Assembly: GCA_956465555.1 (NCBI GenBank)
Contig: OY101119.1
Location: forward strand, 2,094,629-2,158,628
DNA from: Nitzschia sp. pyKryTriq1
Taxonomy: Eukaryota > Bacillariophyta > Bacillariophyceae > Bacillariales > Bacillariaceae
Direction: 5' to 3'
Length of the DNA stretch: 64,000 nucleotides
Shown here one piece after another: positions 40,691 through 52,475 of this stretch (position 1 is the first letter of the stretch; each line of letters starts with the position of its first letter). The notes under the pieces are model-generated. The model had not been told where the DNA came from, made no database searches, and saw only the letters and a list, made by a program, of their open reading frames with translations. The translations under genes were made by a program, and so were the position numbers.

Positions 40691-43600
40691 ATGGGCAAGG
40701 CCAAGGGCGGCAAGCCGTCTTCCAAAGGCCAAGAAGCGGCTGCTCCCAAATGCAAATGTGAGCATCCTTTCAATTGCGATTGCGGAAATCGGCCTCCTCG
40801 ACCGAGCCGGGGACACAAGTGGGATCCCGAAACGCAGCAGTGGGGCGGCAAAGGCCACAAACAAAAGGGAGGTTCAGGACAAACGCGCGTAGTGGGAGAA
40901 CAAGCTCAAACGACCGCTGTCGGACAAACCCAAGTGGCGCAATGGCAAAAGTTGCCCTCGGCTCTCTTGCGAGAATTTTGTCAAAAGCAGAAACGACCGC
41001 CACCGAAATTCAAAGAAATATTACAGGATCACCAAAAGACGAAATTTAAAGTCCGCTGCATCGTTCCTGACGCCAAGGATTCCGACAAAGATTTATTTTT
41101 GGTGCCCGCAAACCCCGTCGCCAACGAAGAGCAAGCACAAGAAGAAGCAGCCCTGTTGGCACTCTTGCAACTGACGCCTTCGCTTCCACATGAACGAAAA
41201 CTCCCGGAACCCTATAAAACTACGTGGTTGACGGCAGTTCAGGCTTCCAAGGCGCAACAACAGCAACAGCAACAGCAACAGAGCAAAGGCCCAAGCAATA
41301 AGGACGGAGATGCCAACGCCAAAACGGCATCTGCATCCGCGCCAGCTTCAACACATACCAACAAGGCGACTGCAAATACGAATTTGGTGTTGGGAACTTC
41401 ACATGTTAGTTCTGCAGAACGCCGTAAGCAACAAGAAGAACGCAAACGAGAACGCAATGCCCGAATCCGGCGCCACGAAAATATTCGAATGGCCAATCGG
41501 GATCATCCCGTCTTTTTATCGGCCAAACTCCGACAGCAGATTCAACGTCTATTACAAGGGGATTCCATTGGTATCAATCCTGCGGATGATACTGATGACG
41601 GGGAAGACAATGAAAATAATCCTGAGCTTTTACAATTTGCATCCGATCGACAACAATATGTGGAGGAGCGATTGCATCACGAAGGATTCACCAAACGTCA
41701 AGCCCGAAAGGCCTTCGAACAAATGTCCTCATCCACCATCAGTGACAATAATTATGACGACGAGGATGAAGAAAAGTGGGAACGATTTTATGATGAATGC
41801 TTGCAGTGGTTGTGTGTTCATCTTCCAGAAGATCAATTGCCAGAAGGATTTGATCCACGAGGACAGACGCTAGACGTTCTGGCACTCGGAAAGGGTAGCA
41901 GCAATGGTGGGACGACCAGCCAAAAAAAGACAAATGTTTCTAGTAGTGGTAATGGTGCTCCTGCTACTGCTACGGCAACTCTAGAGGTACAACAGCTTGC
42001 TACCAAATATGGATTAGTTCCCGCCGATGCGACATGGTTGCTTTCACGTGCCAGTAGCACAAACGAGTCAGTCGACAAAGTTCTTTGGAATAGAATTGTA
42101 GAGCTGGCCGAAGTGTCATTCGACTTCGGCGATCAAGATGGATCCACTGGTGAACATATTTCGCAAACACTCGACGAGGAAATGGAAGCCTTGGCAGCAA
42201 TGTTTCCTGAGGGTTTGAGCGTGGAGAAGAAAGGACGCTTCACGACAATTGCCATCCCAATACCCGACGACTTGATACTGACGATTACACTGGACAATAA
42301 TTCCTACCCGTCGTTGCCTCCGAAGTCAGTCCTGTGTTCTGGTGCCGATGCCTGTTGGTCCATACCTGGCGCGGGTGTGGGATTCCACATTGAGCTGATA
42401 AAGTTTCTGGCGAGCATGACATTCGGCGAGCCTATGATTTTTGAAATCTTTTCTCAAGTTCAAATGCAACAGCAGTCCATGGACGACCTCCCCAGCGTTT
42501 CATTGTCAGGCTCAGTGGAGTTTCCACCGCCCATTGTGGCGGTAAAGAACGTCGCAGCTACCGACACGACAAAGAAGTCATCAGCGTTCATCAAACCACG
42601 CACGGCATTCCGTGCCATGCGACCGAGGGAGCGTGGAGTTTTCTGGTCCACTCATCCGTCCAAGACAACTACCGCGACAGCATTTCCTAAGCTGAGTGCT
42701 ACCCTTCAAATGCAACGAAAAAGCCTCCCGGCAGGAAAGGCAAGAGGGGACTTCTTGTCCATTCTTCGAGAAGCTGATAAGGTATCGTATGCGAAGAAGG
42801 AGTCGCGCCGAAGAACTTGTCAAGGGAAGAATCTAATCAATTGGATTTGTTCATACTACAGGGCCCACGTGTGGTATTGGTTACTGGTGACACTGGCTGT
42901 GGTAGGTAGCACGAGCTGGGGTGTATCTTATAGCGTAGAACAAGGTCTCACACGTTTCTTGACGGAACTCCAGGCAAGACAACACAGATTCCACAATTCA
43001 TCCTAGAGGAGGCTCCAGAGTCAGCCAAAATTGTCGTGGCACAACCACGACGACTAGCAGCAACCGGTGTGGCGGCCCGTGTTGCCGAGGAACGGGGAGA
43101 GAGTAGACCTGGATCTTCAAGTGTGGGGTACGTCGTCCGAGGAGACTCGGCTATTTGTAAGGATACCAGGCTGCTGTTCTGTACCTTCGGTATTTTGCTC
43201 CGACAGCTGCAGAGCGAAGGTGCTCTGGATTGTATTACACATATCGTCATTGATGAAGTGCACGAACGAAATCTAGACGGAGACGTACTGATGGCGTTGT
43301 TGAAACAGTGTCTCGATACTACTCCGCACCTCCGTGTAGTCTTGATGAGTGCCACCCTCGACGCCGATCGATTCGCAGCCTACTGGGGAACGAACACCCC
43401 TCGAATGCACATACCGGGACGCACGTTTCCTGTTCAGGACTTTTTTTTGGAGGATGTATTGACTTTGACGGGTTACAATCCTCCCAAGAAACGAAAGAAG
43501 AGGTTCTATGGCAGCGGGGCCCAGCAACAGCAGAGACCTCGGAAGACGACTCCATGGAACGACTCAGAACTGTCTGATAGGGAAGACGACGAAGAGGAGG

Positions 43601-45441
43601 AAGCCCCTCATGAACAAGTTTCGGAAGACAAGAATAGTAATTCGAAGAATAACGAGGTGCCGCTTGAAGAAAAGGTCAAACGAATCGATGAGAGCCATAT
43701 CGACTACGATCTGTTGGGATGGCTAGTAAAGTCTTTGATCACAGAGAACGCCATGGGTAGCGATGGAAGTATCCTTGTGTTCTTGCCAGGAGCACCAGAA
43801 ATCAACCAGGCAAAGACGGTGATTGGGAAGATGACAGCTGACATGTCAGTTCTATTGCTACCTTTGCATGGAGGTCTTCAGCCGAGGGAACAGAATGTTG
43901 TTTTTCGGCCGTCATCGAATGCGGTCAAGGTCATCCTTTCTACTAATGTTGCAGAAACATCCATCACAATTCCTGACTGCACAGTCGTCATCGATGGTTG
44001 CAGAGAAAAACAGAGTTCCTATGATCCTGTCAACCGGATGCCACTCTTGATCGAAGTCTTTGCTTCAAAGGCGAGCCAGAAGCAACGACGAGGACGAGCA
44101 GGGCGTGTACGGGAAGGGAAATGCTACAAACTGATTTCAAGGGAAACCCATGCCAAACTTCATGAGCACACTGCACCAGAAATCACCAGATGTGCTTTGG
44201 ATCAAACCCTGTTATCCTTGCTCTTCCTCGGTGTGGAGACCGGAAATGGAACTTTTTTGCGTACTCTTTTGGACCCACCAAAGCAAGGATCCGTAGATGC
44301 GGCGTCACAAAGTCTCTCGAAGATTGGTGCCTTGGAGAAGGTCGGAGACGACGAGCTTTGCCTAACGCCCCTTGGTATGCATCTAGCAGGTATTCCTGCT
44401 CCTCCTATGATCGGCAAAAGTAAGTATCCAAAACGTGACAGTGCTTTTTCTCTCCTTTCCCCTCAACTCAAAGTTTTTGTTTTAGTGCTAGTCATGGGCT
44501 CCATTTTAGGCTGTCGTAGAGCTGCACTGGCGATGGCCGCTGGAATCAGTACCGGGAGGTCACCATTTCTCCGCGTTGACACTCCCAGGAACAACGCCAG
44601 AGGTGAGGAATCGATCCAGCAGCAGAAGGATAGACTTGTTTTGGAGCAGCGATCGAAGCTGTTTGAGCTGTCTGGTAACAGTGACCACGCAATGTTGGCG
44701 GCCGCATTCATTAGCTGGGAACAATTATCTGCTGGAGGCGGTGAGCGGAAAAAGTATTGTGATGAGTTGGGGTTGAGCTTCACCGGCATGAGGGATATTC
44801 TGCAGCTAGTCAATCAATACGACTTGGCTCTATCAATGGCTGGTTATGGTCGATCGACCGAATCTGATAGAAACGAAAAATCCTGGCGCGTGCTACGTGC
44901 GTGTGCGATTTCGGCCATGGCCCCCAGCCAGCTTGCTAGAGTCCAGCGTTCTTCAACGAAATATACCAGCACTGCCGAAGGTGCTCGAGAGAAAGATGGC
45001 GTTGCAAAAGAACTGAAATTCTTCATCCGCCAAGAAGACCCAGAGGGGACTGGTAACGAGAAGGTCAAAGAAGAGCGAGTCTTCATTCATCCTTCCTCGG
45101 CCCTATTCTCGGTCGGAAATTTCAGCTGCCCTTGGCTGGTGTTTTTTTCAATGGTGAAAACCTCGAAACCTTTCCTGCGTGATGCGACAGAATGCAGTGC
45201 GTATGCCCTTCTATTGTTAGGAGGAAATCTAGATGTTGAAGCACGGAATAGCGTCATCATCGTCGACGGATGGGTGAAGCTCTCCGCTAATGCGAGAATC
45301 GGAGCCTTGATACGCGGCCTTCGAAACAAAATGGACAACCTGCTCTCCGAAAAGATCAAGAAGCCGGACATTGATATTTCCGATACGCCTGAAATGAGAC
45401 TTATTGTAAGCCTTCTTTTCACAGACGGTTTGGGAAGCTAA
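40691..45441 (+). CDS. DHX57/DHX29-like DExH-box RNA helicase (4 exons)
   Basis: Exons 40691-42781, 42862-42901, 42974-44419 and 44486-45441 encode 1510 residues. Introns are 80, 72 and 66 nt; the last is in frame without a stop. Exon 2 is only 40 nt and encodes most of the Walker A region (GPRVVLVTGDTGCG, then KTT in exon 3). N-terminal features are a basic/Cys start, a poly-Gln run, a UBA-like helix and an RWD-like domain (about 500-590). The helicase core has VVAQPRRLAA, DEVHERN, SATLDADRF, FLPGAPEI, STNVAETSIT and RRGRAGR, followed by HA2 and OB regions. This order matches DHX57/DHX29, ribosome- and RNA-remodelling helicases. The motif II sequence is DEVH. No signal peptide is present. 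Confidence 0.9.
41258..41281. repeat. CAA/CAG run encoding poly-Gln
   Basis: A run of CAA/CAG codons inside helicase exon 1 giving about eight or nine Gln. Likely length-variable. Confidence 0.9.
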
Positions 45442-45510
45442 AACCTACCCGCACGGTAGGGTGACGATACCAGTTTTTAAAATACAACATGAAAGTTACG
45501 ACTACATCTT

Positions 45511-48199
45511 TTACATTCCTTGTTGCTCAAACAACATTGCGACGACACGCTTGATGTGTTTCATCTCGGTTTGAATTTCCTGCTTTCGCTCTGCGACCAA
45601 TGACTTTGTTTGCACAATTTGTGTTCGATCAAGTGCAAGTTCTTGCCTGAGGTCTTCCCCCATTGCCACAATTTCAGCCTTGACCTTGACAAGTTGATTC
45701 CGCCGTAACTCCTCCTCTCTCTCAGTCTCAGAATTGTGCTTCGATACGGCACTCGTAAAAATATGCTCTCGGATTTGTGGAGGCCACAGCCATCCGCACG
45801 TACAAATTCCCAAAACAACCCATGCTATGAAAGCAATCGAAACACGTCGTGAGCATGCCGATGGATACTTGTGCGTTGCATCGTAGTTCACGTACCTGGG
45901 ATGATAACAAACAGCGCCACAACTCGCATGAGGGTGCCAAGCAGATATTCCAAAGAGAATACGCCGCCCTCCAAGTCATCTTCGAACATCTCCATCAGCT
46001 TATTCCAATATTCTTTCCCAAAGGAATTCTTCAAACCTGTTTCCGTCAGCGCCATTTCTGGATCCATTCCAAGCATTTCCCTAAACAGCTTCTTCCATGG
46101 CCCGTTTGCAATCGCGTCCATTTGCGCGATGAAATTCAGGCGGTTTGTCATAAAGACCACCGCCGCTCGCTGATCTTGAATGACCTTGTATGAATCAGTG
46201 ACAATGGCAATCAATACGTTCGCCAGCAAAATGACGACAAGGAAATAGAACAGGCAATATAAAAACGTAGCCACTCTGCTGTCGTCAAATATATTCTCGT
46301 CGACTTCCCCGAGCAGCATCGTGTAAACAGCAAGAAAGGAATCCCACGAGTTGCACCATGGACGGATCTCGTACACCCCGCACTGCATCCCAGTGATGAT
46401 TTCACTCTCAGTTAACTCGCTGCTGGGATCGTCAATACAGTAGTCACTCTGCAGGAATAATGTGTAGAACATCCGCGAGAAAGCCACAAGAATGATAGTC
46501 AAGCACACCAAAAATGCCGCGAGACGCCGCATAACGTGGAAGACGCCTCCTGTGAAAACAGCAAAGTCAATCATCATATTCCGTAAATAGCTCAGGAATT
46601 TCAGCCATAAAAAGATAATTGACACAGCGGATCCGACGCGGAAAACATCCTTGTCGAGAGTTCCCTTTGCCATGTGGACGGTCCAGAAGTAGATAAGAAC
46701 CACATACAAGATATTCAGCCAGCTGCTGGGCTCGTAGGCCCAGCTGCGTAAAGCACCAAGCGATAATAAAGAGAGAAAGTTGATTATCTCGCGGAGCAAG
46801 AAGTAGGAAGCGCCGACATAGAGCGGATACAAGTACTTCATTTCAACTTTTGGATCTTCCGGGTCGTACTCGAATCGCAAATCCACCGAATCAAGGATGG
46901 CAATCGAATAAAACGTAACAACCAACATTTGCACATAAAAATCCATGATCAGAATAAAAGTACAAAAGCGCTGCGAGATTTTGAAGTTGAGCAATTCTTG
47001 CACCACCTTCATCACAACGGCAATTTCCTGCAAAAATTGTGGCAACGACTGCAGCGCGGTGAAAAAGTCCGCCGTTGGAGTGGGATTTGCCCCCAATAGA
47101 TGTCTCAAGCAAGCCTTGCAGGACTCTTTTTCTTTCACTTGATGTGGTGGTACTGTGGATGCATACTCTGCCAAGACTCTCACAGGCGACGGGCTCCCTG
47201 GTTTGGCATTGACCAAATCTCGATTCAGTCCGAGCAACAAACGCACCGCCGACGAAGCCGCAGGGCGACCAGCATTGGACAACGTAAAATGGAGAGGGGT
47301 GCGACCTCTTTGATCCATGACGTTAATGGCATCAAGAAACGCATCCGTCAAAACATACAAACAATCTTCAGATGCACCATAAGCACATGCATAGTGCAGG
47401 GGCTAGTAGGATGAACGATCGGAATCCGTCACGTGAGTCTGGCAGGCAATTTGAAAACCACCGTCAGAGATCTGGAATCATCACTTACTAACATTCCATT
47501 GTCGTCCGCGTAACTCGCTGCCCCAGTGGAAGATAAGATCACTGCGACAGCGGCAGAGTGTGCATTGGTAGTGCCCAGTGCAAAATGCAAGGGAGTCCGT
47601 CCCTTCCGGTCAACAGTTGTTTTGGATTCCGGATAGGCTTCCGCGAGACTCTTGATCGCATGATTACTAGCGGCATACGCACATGCATAATGGATAGGCA
47701 ACCAGCCAAAATTATCAGGCCACTGTGTTGCTTCGGAGGCAATACTCATAAACACATCGATCACATCATCCGGCGGGCAATTTTGAAAGCAAAGATGAAG
47801 GGCGGTTTTGCCTGCCTCATCCCGTTGCAGCGCCGCTGCATGGACTTCCTCGGCACTATGTGTTCTCATCCACTCTCGGACTGGATCCCAGCTTTGATCA
47901 GCATCTATCAAGTCCTGCTCGGTAGTTCCGCCCGGTGGACGGGCTTCGGAACAAAAATGGGCCAGCAGGAGAATATCGGGTATAGATTCTCGATATGTTT
48001 GTTGGCCGCCCTGCCTGAGTGCATTCGAGTCGTCAGGATTGTTGCTTTCATAATATTCCGAGTACTGAGCATCCGGTGGGTACTGCTCCTGACTGTTGTC
48101 CTGGTATTCCTGCGGCTGGTGGTGGTCGCCCACGGTGTATCCAGCGCCACCCCCTGAATCCACATTTTCGACCCAAACATCCAAAGATGATTGAGGCAT
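45511..48199 (-). CDS. Ankyrin-repeat TRP-like ion channel (3 exons)
   Basis: Exons 47489-48199, 45896-47402 and 45511-45824 encode 843 residues. The introns are 47403-47488 (phase 0) and 45825-45895 (phase 1). The start is the first ATG, at 48199. Residues ~130-330 hold ankyrin repeats (TALHLCF, LPIHYACAY, TPLHFALG, PLHYACAYGA, TPLHFTLS). About six transmembrane helices span ~390-730. A pore region, WDSFLAVYTMLLGEVDENIF, precedes a final helix and LLANVLIAIVTDSY, which resembles the TRP/ion_trans S6 region. Splicing intron 2 joins ALFVIIP to AWVVLGICTCGW, and a coiled coil follows (about 780-840). It is probably a cation channel; gating and ion are unknown. Confidence 0.85.
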
Positions 48200-48598
48200 A
48201 GTTCGATGGGTCCGCTTGTTGCCGTGTTCGACTTTGTTAGATTGACGATTGAGCTTATCAGGTTCAGACCCTAGTAGAAACTGCTCTTGACAGCAGCTGT
48301 ACCAGGTAACCTCTCCTCCTCCTACTCGTACTGGATTGTGGGTATCATGCTTTTTTCTGCTGGACGCTGGGCGCACAGCTATCTACTCTACCGTAGTGCC
48401 TCAGAGTAGTCGTAGAGATGAGATGTGATCGAAACTCGTGTGCATCATGCATCTACAATACTCCCTAAGATCATGCACATGCAGTACTGTACTTGCAGTA
48501 CTGTGTGTTATTGTACGAGTATGCAGGATTTTGCTGTCAAGAAATATGGATGTACTGTACAGTAGTACAAAAATATGTGTACAATTGGCGTATAAAAC

Positions 48599-48692
48599 CA
48601 GTCTCCCCCAAATGCACTTGTGACGATGCTCCCCCTTATTTTTGGGCTTCTCGACGGTTTTGAGGTCGACCGATTCATTTTGACTACCGGTA
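48599..48692 (+). repeat. Dispersed unit, copy 1 (internally deleted)
   Basis: Starts CCAGTCTCCCCCAAATGCA and ends GACCGATTCATTTTGACTACCGG. It lacks about 36 bp (GCTGCGAGAGAGCTGGC region) present in copies 2 and 3. It lies just left of the retroelement. Confidence 0.85.
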
Positions 48693-48705
48693 ATGTACTG
48701 GTACT

Positions 48706-48908
48706 TGCGTTATCTCTAACGTGATATAGAAATTATGGGATTATTTTACAAGTGTTTTCGTCTATTCTCAAAACCTTGATAGAGGGAAGGGAACTCCTCC
48801 GATGTTCGCCGAACCTCGCTGGGTATCGCCGAGGTTCTTCGCCAGTCTCTGATATTCGGAGACATTCGGCGGAACCATTAGCCGCACGTTTGCACAACCG
48901 TATCCGTG
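48706..48908. repeat. LTR-like direct repeat, left copy
   Basis: 203 bp that read the same as 49562-49764 at every base I compared. It starts TGCGTTATCTCTAACG and ends ACCGTATCCGTG. It would be the 3' LTR of the minus-strand element. Confidence 0.9.
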
Positions 48909-49020
48909 GGTACTGCGTCTGGCAGCAACTCAAGGGACACTTGAGGTCCATTGAATTCGGGCAGTTTGCCTTGGGCAATGAGATTGCCATTAAAAAGAGG
49001 CTGAAACGGGTTCAGGATTT

Positions 49021-49515
49021 TTAGGAGGTCGGCCTTTTGACCTTGGTCGAGATGACGTTGATGATCAACGACAATTCACGTAAGCGATAATAGAAGGTCT
49101 GCACCGGCATCTCGCGTGGCTTGCGGGCGGCGCGGAGCTGAGCGATGAGCTCATGGCGATCTTCGGCAGTGGCATGGGCTGCGATGAAGTCTTGAAGTCG
49201 GCCATCAAAATCGGCAAGGCTTGGGTTGTCGGGCATGTCCTCGACGAGGTTATCCCAGATCGTGCGCAAAACAATCGAAATTGTTCGAGGGAACACGCGA
49301 AAAAGTGAGGAAGACTTGTGTGCTTCGGTAGTCACGGTGGACAGTACCTTGTTGCGCACGTCCACACAGTGAGGCAATAAGTACGAAAGGTCCAGATCCT
49401 CCAACTCGGGCGTGTGAATCTCATACTTAGCGTTGCCAATATTCCACTTAATGGAGGAAGAAGAGTTGCTTGGCGACTTCTTCTTCCACTCAATAATGGT
49501 AGTGTTGTTGTTCAT
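49021..49515 (-). CDS. Gag-like fragment of the LTR element
   Basis: A 164-residue frame from an ATG at 49515. The predicted helices and the block DGRLQDFIAAH...LIAQLRAARKP...VQTFYYRLRELS resemble the Gag region of LTR retrotransposons. There is no zinc knuckle, and the protein ends before one would occur. It is probably a deletion product. Confidence 0.6.
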   Translation of the reverse strand: MNNNTTIIEWKKKSPSNSSSSIKWNIGNAKYEIHTPELEDLDLSYLLPHCVDVRNKVLSTVTTEAHKSSSLFRVFPRTISIVLRTIWDNLVEDMPDNPSLADFDGRLQDFIAAHATAEDRHELIAQLRAARKPREMPVQTFYYRLRELSLIINVISTKVKRPTS

Positions 49516-49561
49516 GGTGAGGTTTAAGAGTACGTATTTAGAGCTTTGGCTCTGATCAGAA

Positions 49562-49764
49562 TGCGTTATCTCTAACGTGATATAGAAATTATGGGATTAT
49601 TTTACAAGTGTTTTCGTCTATTCTCAAAACCTTGATAGAGGGAAGGGAACTCCTCCGATGTTCGCCGAACCTCGCTGGGTATCGCCGAGGTTCTTCGCCA
49701 GTCTCTGATATTCGGAGACATTCGGCGGAACCATTAGCCGCACGTTTGCACAACCGTATCCGTG
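49562..49764. repeat. LTR-like direct repeat, right copy
   Basis: The partner of 48706-48908. It would be the 5' LTR; the primer-binding-like site follows at 49548-49560 on the minus strand. Confidence 0.9.
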
Positions 49765-49811
49765 AGCGCGTTATCCAAAAAGGGGGACGTGCTGGATAGC
49801 GCAGTACTAAA

Positions 49812-49939
49812 ACACCAGTCTCCCCCAAATGCAATTGTGACGATGCTCCCCCTTATTTTGCTGCGATAGAGCTGGCAAAGCGTGCGTTGGGCTTCTCGAT
49901 GGTTTTGAGGTCGACCGATTCATTTTGACTACCGGTAAC
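49812..49939 (+). repeat. Dispersed unit, copy 2
   Basis: CACCAGTCTCCCCCAAATGC to GACCGATTCATTTTGACTACCGG, complete form, just right of the retroelement. Confidence 0.9.
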
Positions 49940-49968
49940 TGGTATGTTACTGTGCTGGTACTATAACA

Positions 49969-50092
49969 CCAGTCTCCCCCAAATGCACTTGTGACGATGC
50001 TCCCCCTTATTTTGCTGCGAGAGAGCTGGCAAAGCTTGCGTTGGGCTTCTCGATGGTTTTGAGGTCGACCGATTCATTTTGACTACCGGTAC
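49969..50092 (+). repeat. Dispersed unit, copy 3
   Basis: Near-identical to copy 2 (a few substitutions, for example GATAGAG to GAGAGAG), 30 bp further right and in the same orientation. Confidence 0.9.
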
Positions 50093-50619
50093 TGTACTGG
50101 TACTGTACCGGTACCGATAGGCTCAAGAGGCCTTTCAAACTATGTACTCATGTCATTCCAAGGGCAAGGGCAGACTAGTAAACTACTAGCATACTAGCTA
50201 GACTACTCATTCGATTTTTCATCACCTGATGCTATTATTACTGTACTGCACAGTCCACTATATCTATAGAGGAGCTCCAGCTACCGGTAGAGAGAAGTGA
50301 ACATTTTTTCAGCATGTACGAGTACTCTACATTGCCCGGTGGACGACAGCCCTAATCGTACTGTACTCCAGAGTCTACAATACGAGTGGAGTGCAGGACC
50401 AGCCGCATGCCCTTGGTGGCGCTGAACACACGCATGCTCAATAAAAAAAATATGTAGAAGCCACCTTCGATCATTGCGAATTTCAAGTGGAATATGGTAC
50501 TGTATCATACCATACTTCAATTACTGTCATCATTATTTGTTAACATAGAGCTCGAATTTAGGAGTACATTGAAGGGCAAAGCACTCATCATTGCTCGGAG
50601 CGGCAGTACAAGCAGCCCT

Positions 50620-52475
50620 TTATGCATCTGCGGCCTCAGCGACTTCCTCCTTTTCGGACGCATTGACATCAGATACCGACTTCTCCCTTGTTTCAACATT
50701 GTCCATCAAATTTCGGCGGCTTCGGCTAGAGTTCAATTCATTGACCTTCTCCTTTGGAGCGGAGCCGTCCATGTCGTAGGCGGAACCCTTGTGGCGCGAG
50801 ATATCCATGCCAACTTCTTCTTCTAGCTGGCTGATGCGGAACAGGCCGAAATAGTTCAACAGGTAGAAGTATACTCCCATCAAAGAAAACGTCCAGCCAA
50901 AGATGAACAAGACCGCGATAATTTGAATACCCATCAAGGTAAAGTCGCTGCCATCGTAGAACCATCCAGGATGTTCGCTCATGCCAAAGGCAAGTTCCAT
51001 GCGAGCGGGGTTGGAGAAGAGACCAGTAGCGAGAACACCCCAAGCTCCTCCGACCATATGGACCGGGATAGCATCCACGGCATCATCAATTCGCCAACGG
51101 ACAAGCAATCGGCTACCAATAAGGTAGAAGAGACCAGCGAAAGCTCCAATGACGACCGCCGCCCATGTCTCCACAGTAGCACATCCTGCCGTGATGGCCA
51201 CCAATCCACTCAGACATCCGTTCATGGTGTATCCAAGATCCCTGAAAAATGGAAAATATGACCAAAAAGTCGTCAGAAACTCTACGATCGGCAAATACTA
51301 TATTCGAGGATCAATCAACCACCAAACACTCACCACTGCGCGATTCCGTGGTAGCGAATATCGTGAAGGGTCGACAAGACCATGGCGGATATGGCGCCGG
51401 CACAAGCTGACAAGGTAGTATTGACGGCGACAAGGGAGGCGACATTGCCCGACTCGGCAGAAGAAATGGCAAGAGTGGAACCGGGGTTAAATCCGTACCA
51501 TCCAAACCACAAACAGAAGGTTCCAAGGAATTGGAGTGTAACCGAATGAGGAGGAAAGTCGTTGGGCTCGTCCAATGGGTTTCCATCTGCGTCGTAAAAT
51601 CGACCAATGCGAGGACCAAGAATAATGGCGGCCACCAAGGCGCAAACACCACCGGTCATATGCACTGGTCCAGATCCAGCCAAATCGATAGCACCCGATC
51701 CCCATAGTGGATCAGACGTAGTGTTGGATAGGAACCCGTTGGAGGACCAGAAAGCATGCGCAACGACTGGGTAACAGAAACCAACCAAAAAGGTTGAATA
51801 CAAGAGATATGCGGCCATTTTGGTTCGCTCGGCAATTGTACCAGCGACAATGGAAGAGAGAGCACAAGCAAATGCGAATTGGAAGAACCATGACGCGTAC
51901 TCAGTGTTCTCGTCCATGAGAAAAAAGTTGGTGTTTCCGATGAATGTCTTTTTACCGTCGTCATCACCCCCATAGGCAAAGGCGTAACCACAGGCCCAAA
52001 ATGCCAAGCCTCCACCGCAAGAGTCCAACAAGTTCCAAAGAATTACGTTTTTGACATTCTTGGCCCTGATGCTTCCAGCGCAAAGCATGGCAAAGCCAGT
52101 TTGCATGAAATATACGAGGGCACCCTACGTGACACAATGTGGCGAGCCCCAAAAGATTAGCACAATTATTATTTGACGACCACACAAACTCCTCCTTTTT
52201 TACTTTTGCTCAATCACCAGCGTGTCCACTTACAGCGAAAATCAAGTAAAACGAGTCGATTCCAGCTGCCATACTCTCAATGCGATCTGCTTGACTCTGT
52301 TTAAGGTGCAAAAGAAGCCGTGAGAAAAAGTCAAAGTGGCAGAACATGAGCAGATCTGGTTGAAAGTTGGAAGCGCGCTTACCCCATTGTCCTGAGCGTC
52401 CGCAATGCATCGGATAAAATCAGACGTTTCATTCTGGACATTGAACGATGCCGAGCATGTATCAAAGACACTCAT
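50620..52475 (-). CDS. AMT: Ammonium transporter AMT (4 exons)
   Basis: Exons 52383-52475, 52234-52296, 51334-52124 and 50620-51241 encode 522 residues. Introns are 86, 109 and 92 nt; exon 2 is only 63 nt. Joined exons 2-3 read FYLIFA-GALVYFMQTGFAMLCAGSIR, the first AMT helix and signature. Further blocks are CYPVVAHAFW, IDLAGSGPVHMTGG, FGWYGFNPGS and, in exon 4, AVDAIPVHMVGGAWG, with the twin pore His region visible. About 11 helices are expected. The cytosolic C-terminus (about 410-522) is longer than usual and Ser/Glu-rich, possibly a regulatory tail. It imports NH4+ at the plasma membrane. An EST or RNA-seq read across the 63-nt exon would confirm the model. Confidence 0.93.

Larger units (their letters stand above)
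48706..49764 (-). mobile_element. Truncated LTR retrotransposon
   Basis: Two 203-bp direct repeats (48706-48908 and 49562-49764) flank about 650 bp with a Gag-like frame on the minus strand. After the 5' LTR (right copy, which ends ...CA) comes CTGATCAGAGCC, which resembles the initiator-Met primer-binding site used by Copia-type elements (TGGTATCAGAGC). No protease, integrase or reverse transcriptase is present, so pol has been deleted and the element is non-autonomous. The LTR start on the minus strand is not a clean TG, and no target-site duplication was found, so the outer ends may be incomplete. Confidence 0.7.
48200..50619. other. Repeat-rich intergenic region
   Basis: 2.4 kb between the channel and the ammonium transporter. 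Apart from the retroelement and the three ~125-bp units listed separately, it holds GGTACC/ACCGGT strings (48480-48560, 50090-50115) and no gene. Confidence 0.6.

Noticed and set aside
48200-48376. N-terminal extension of the TRP-like channel
   Set aside because: The upstream frame starts with GTG, not ATG. The first ATG is at 48199.
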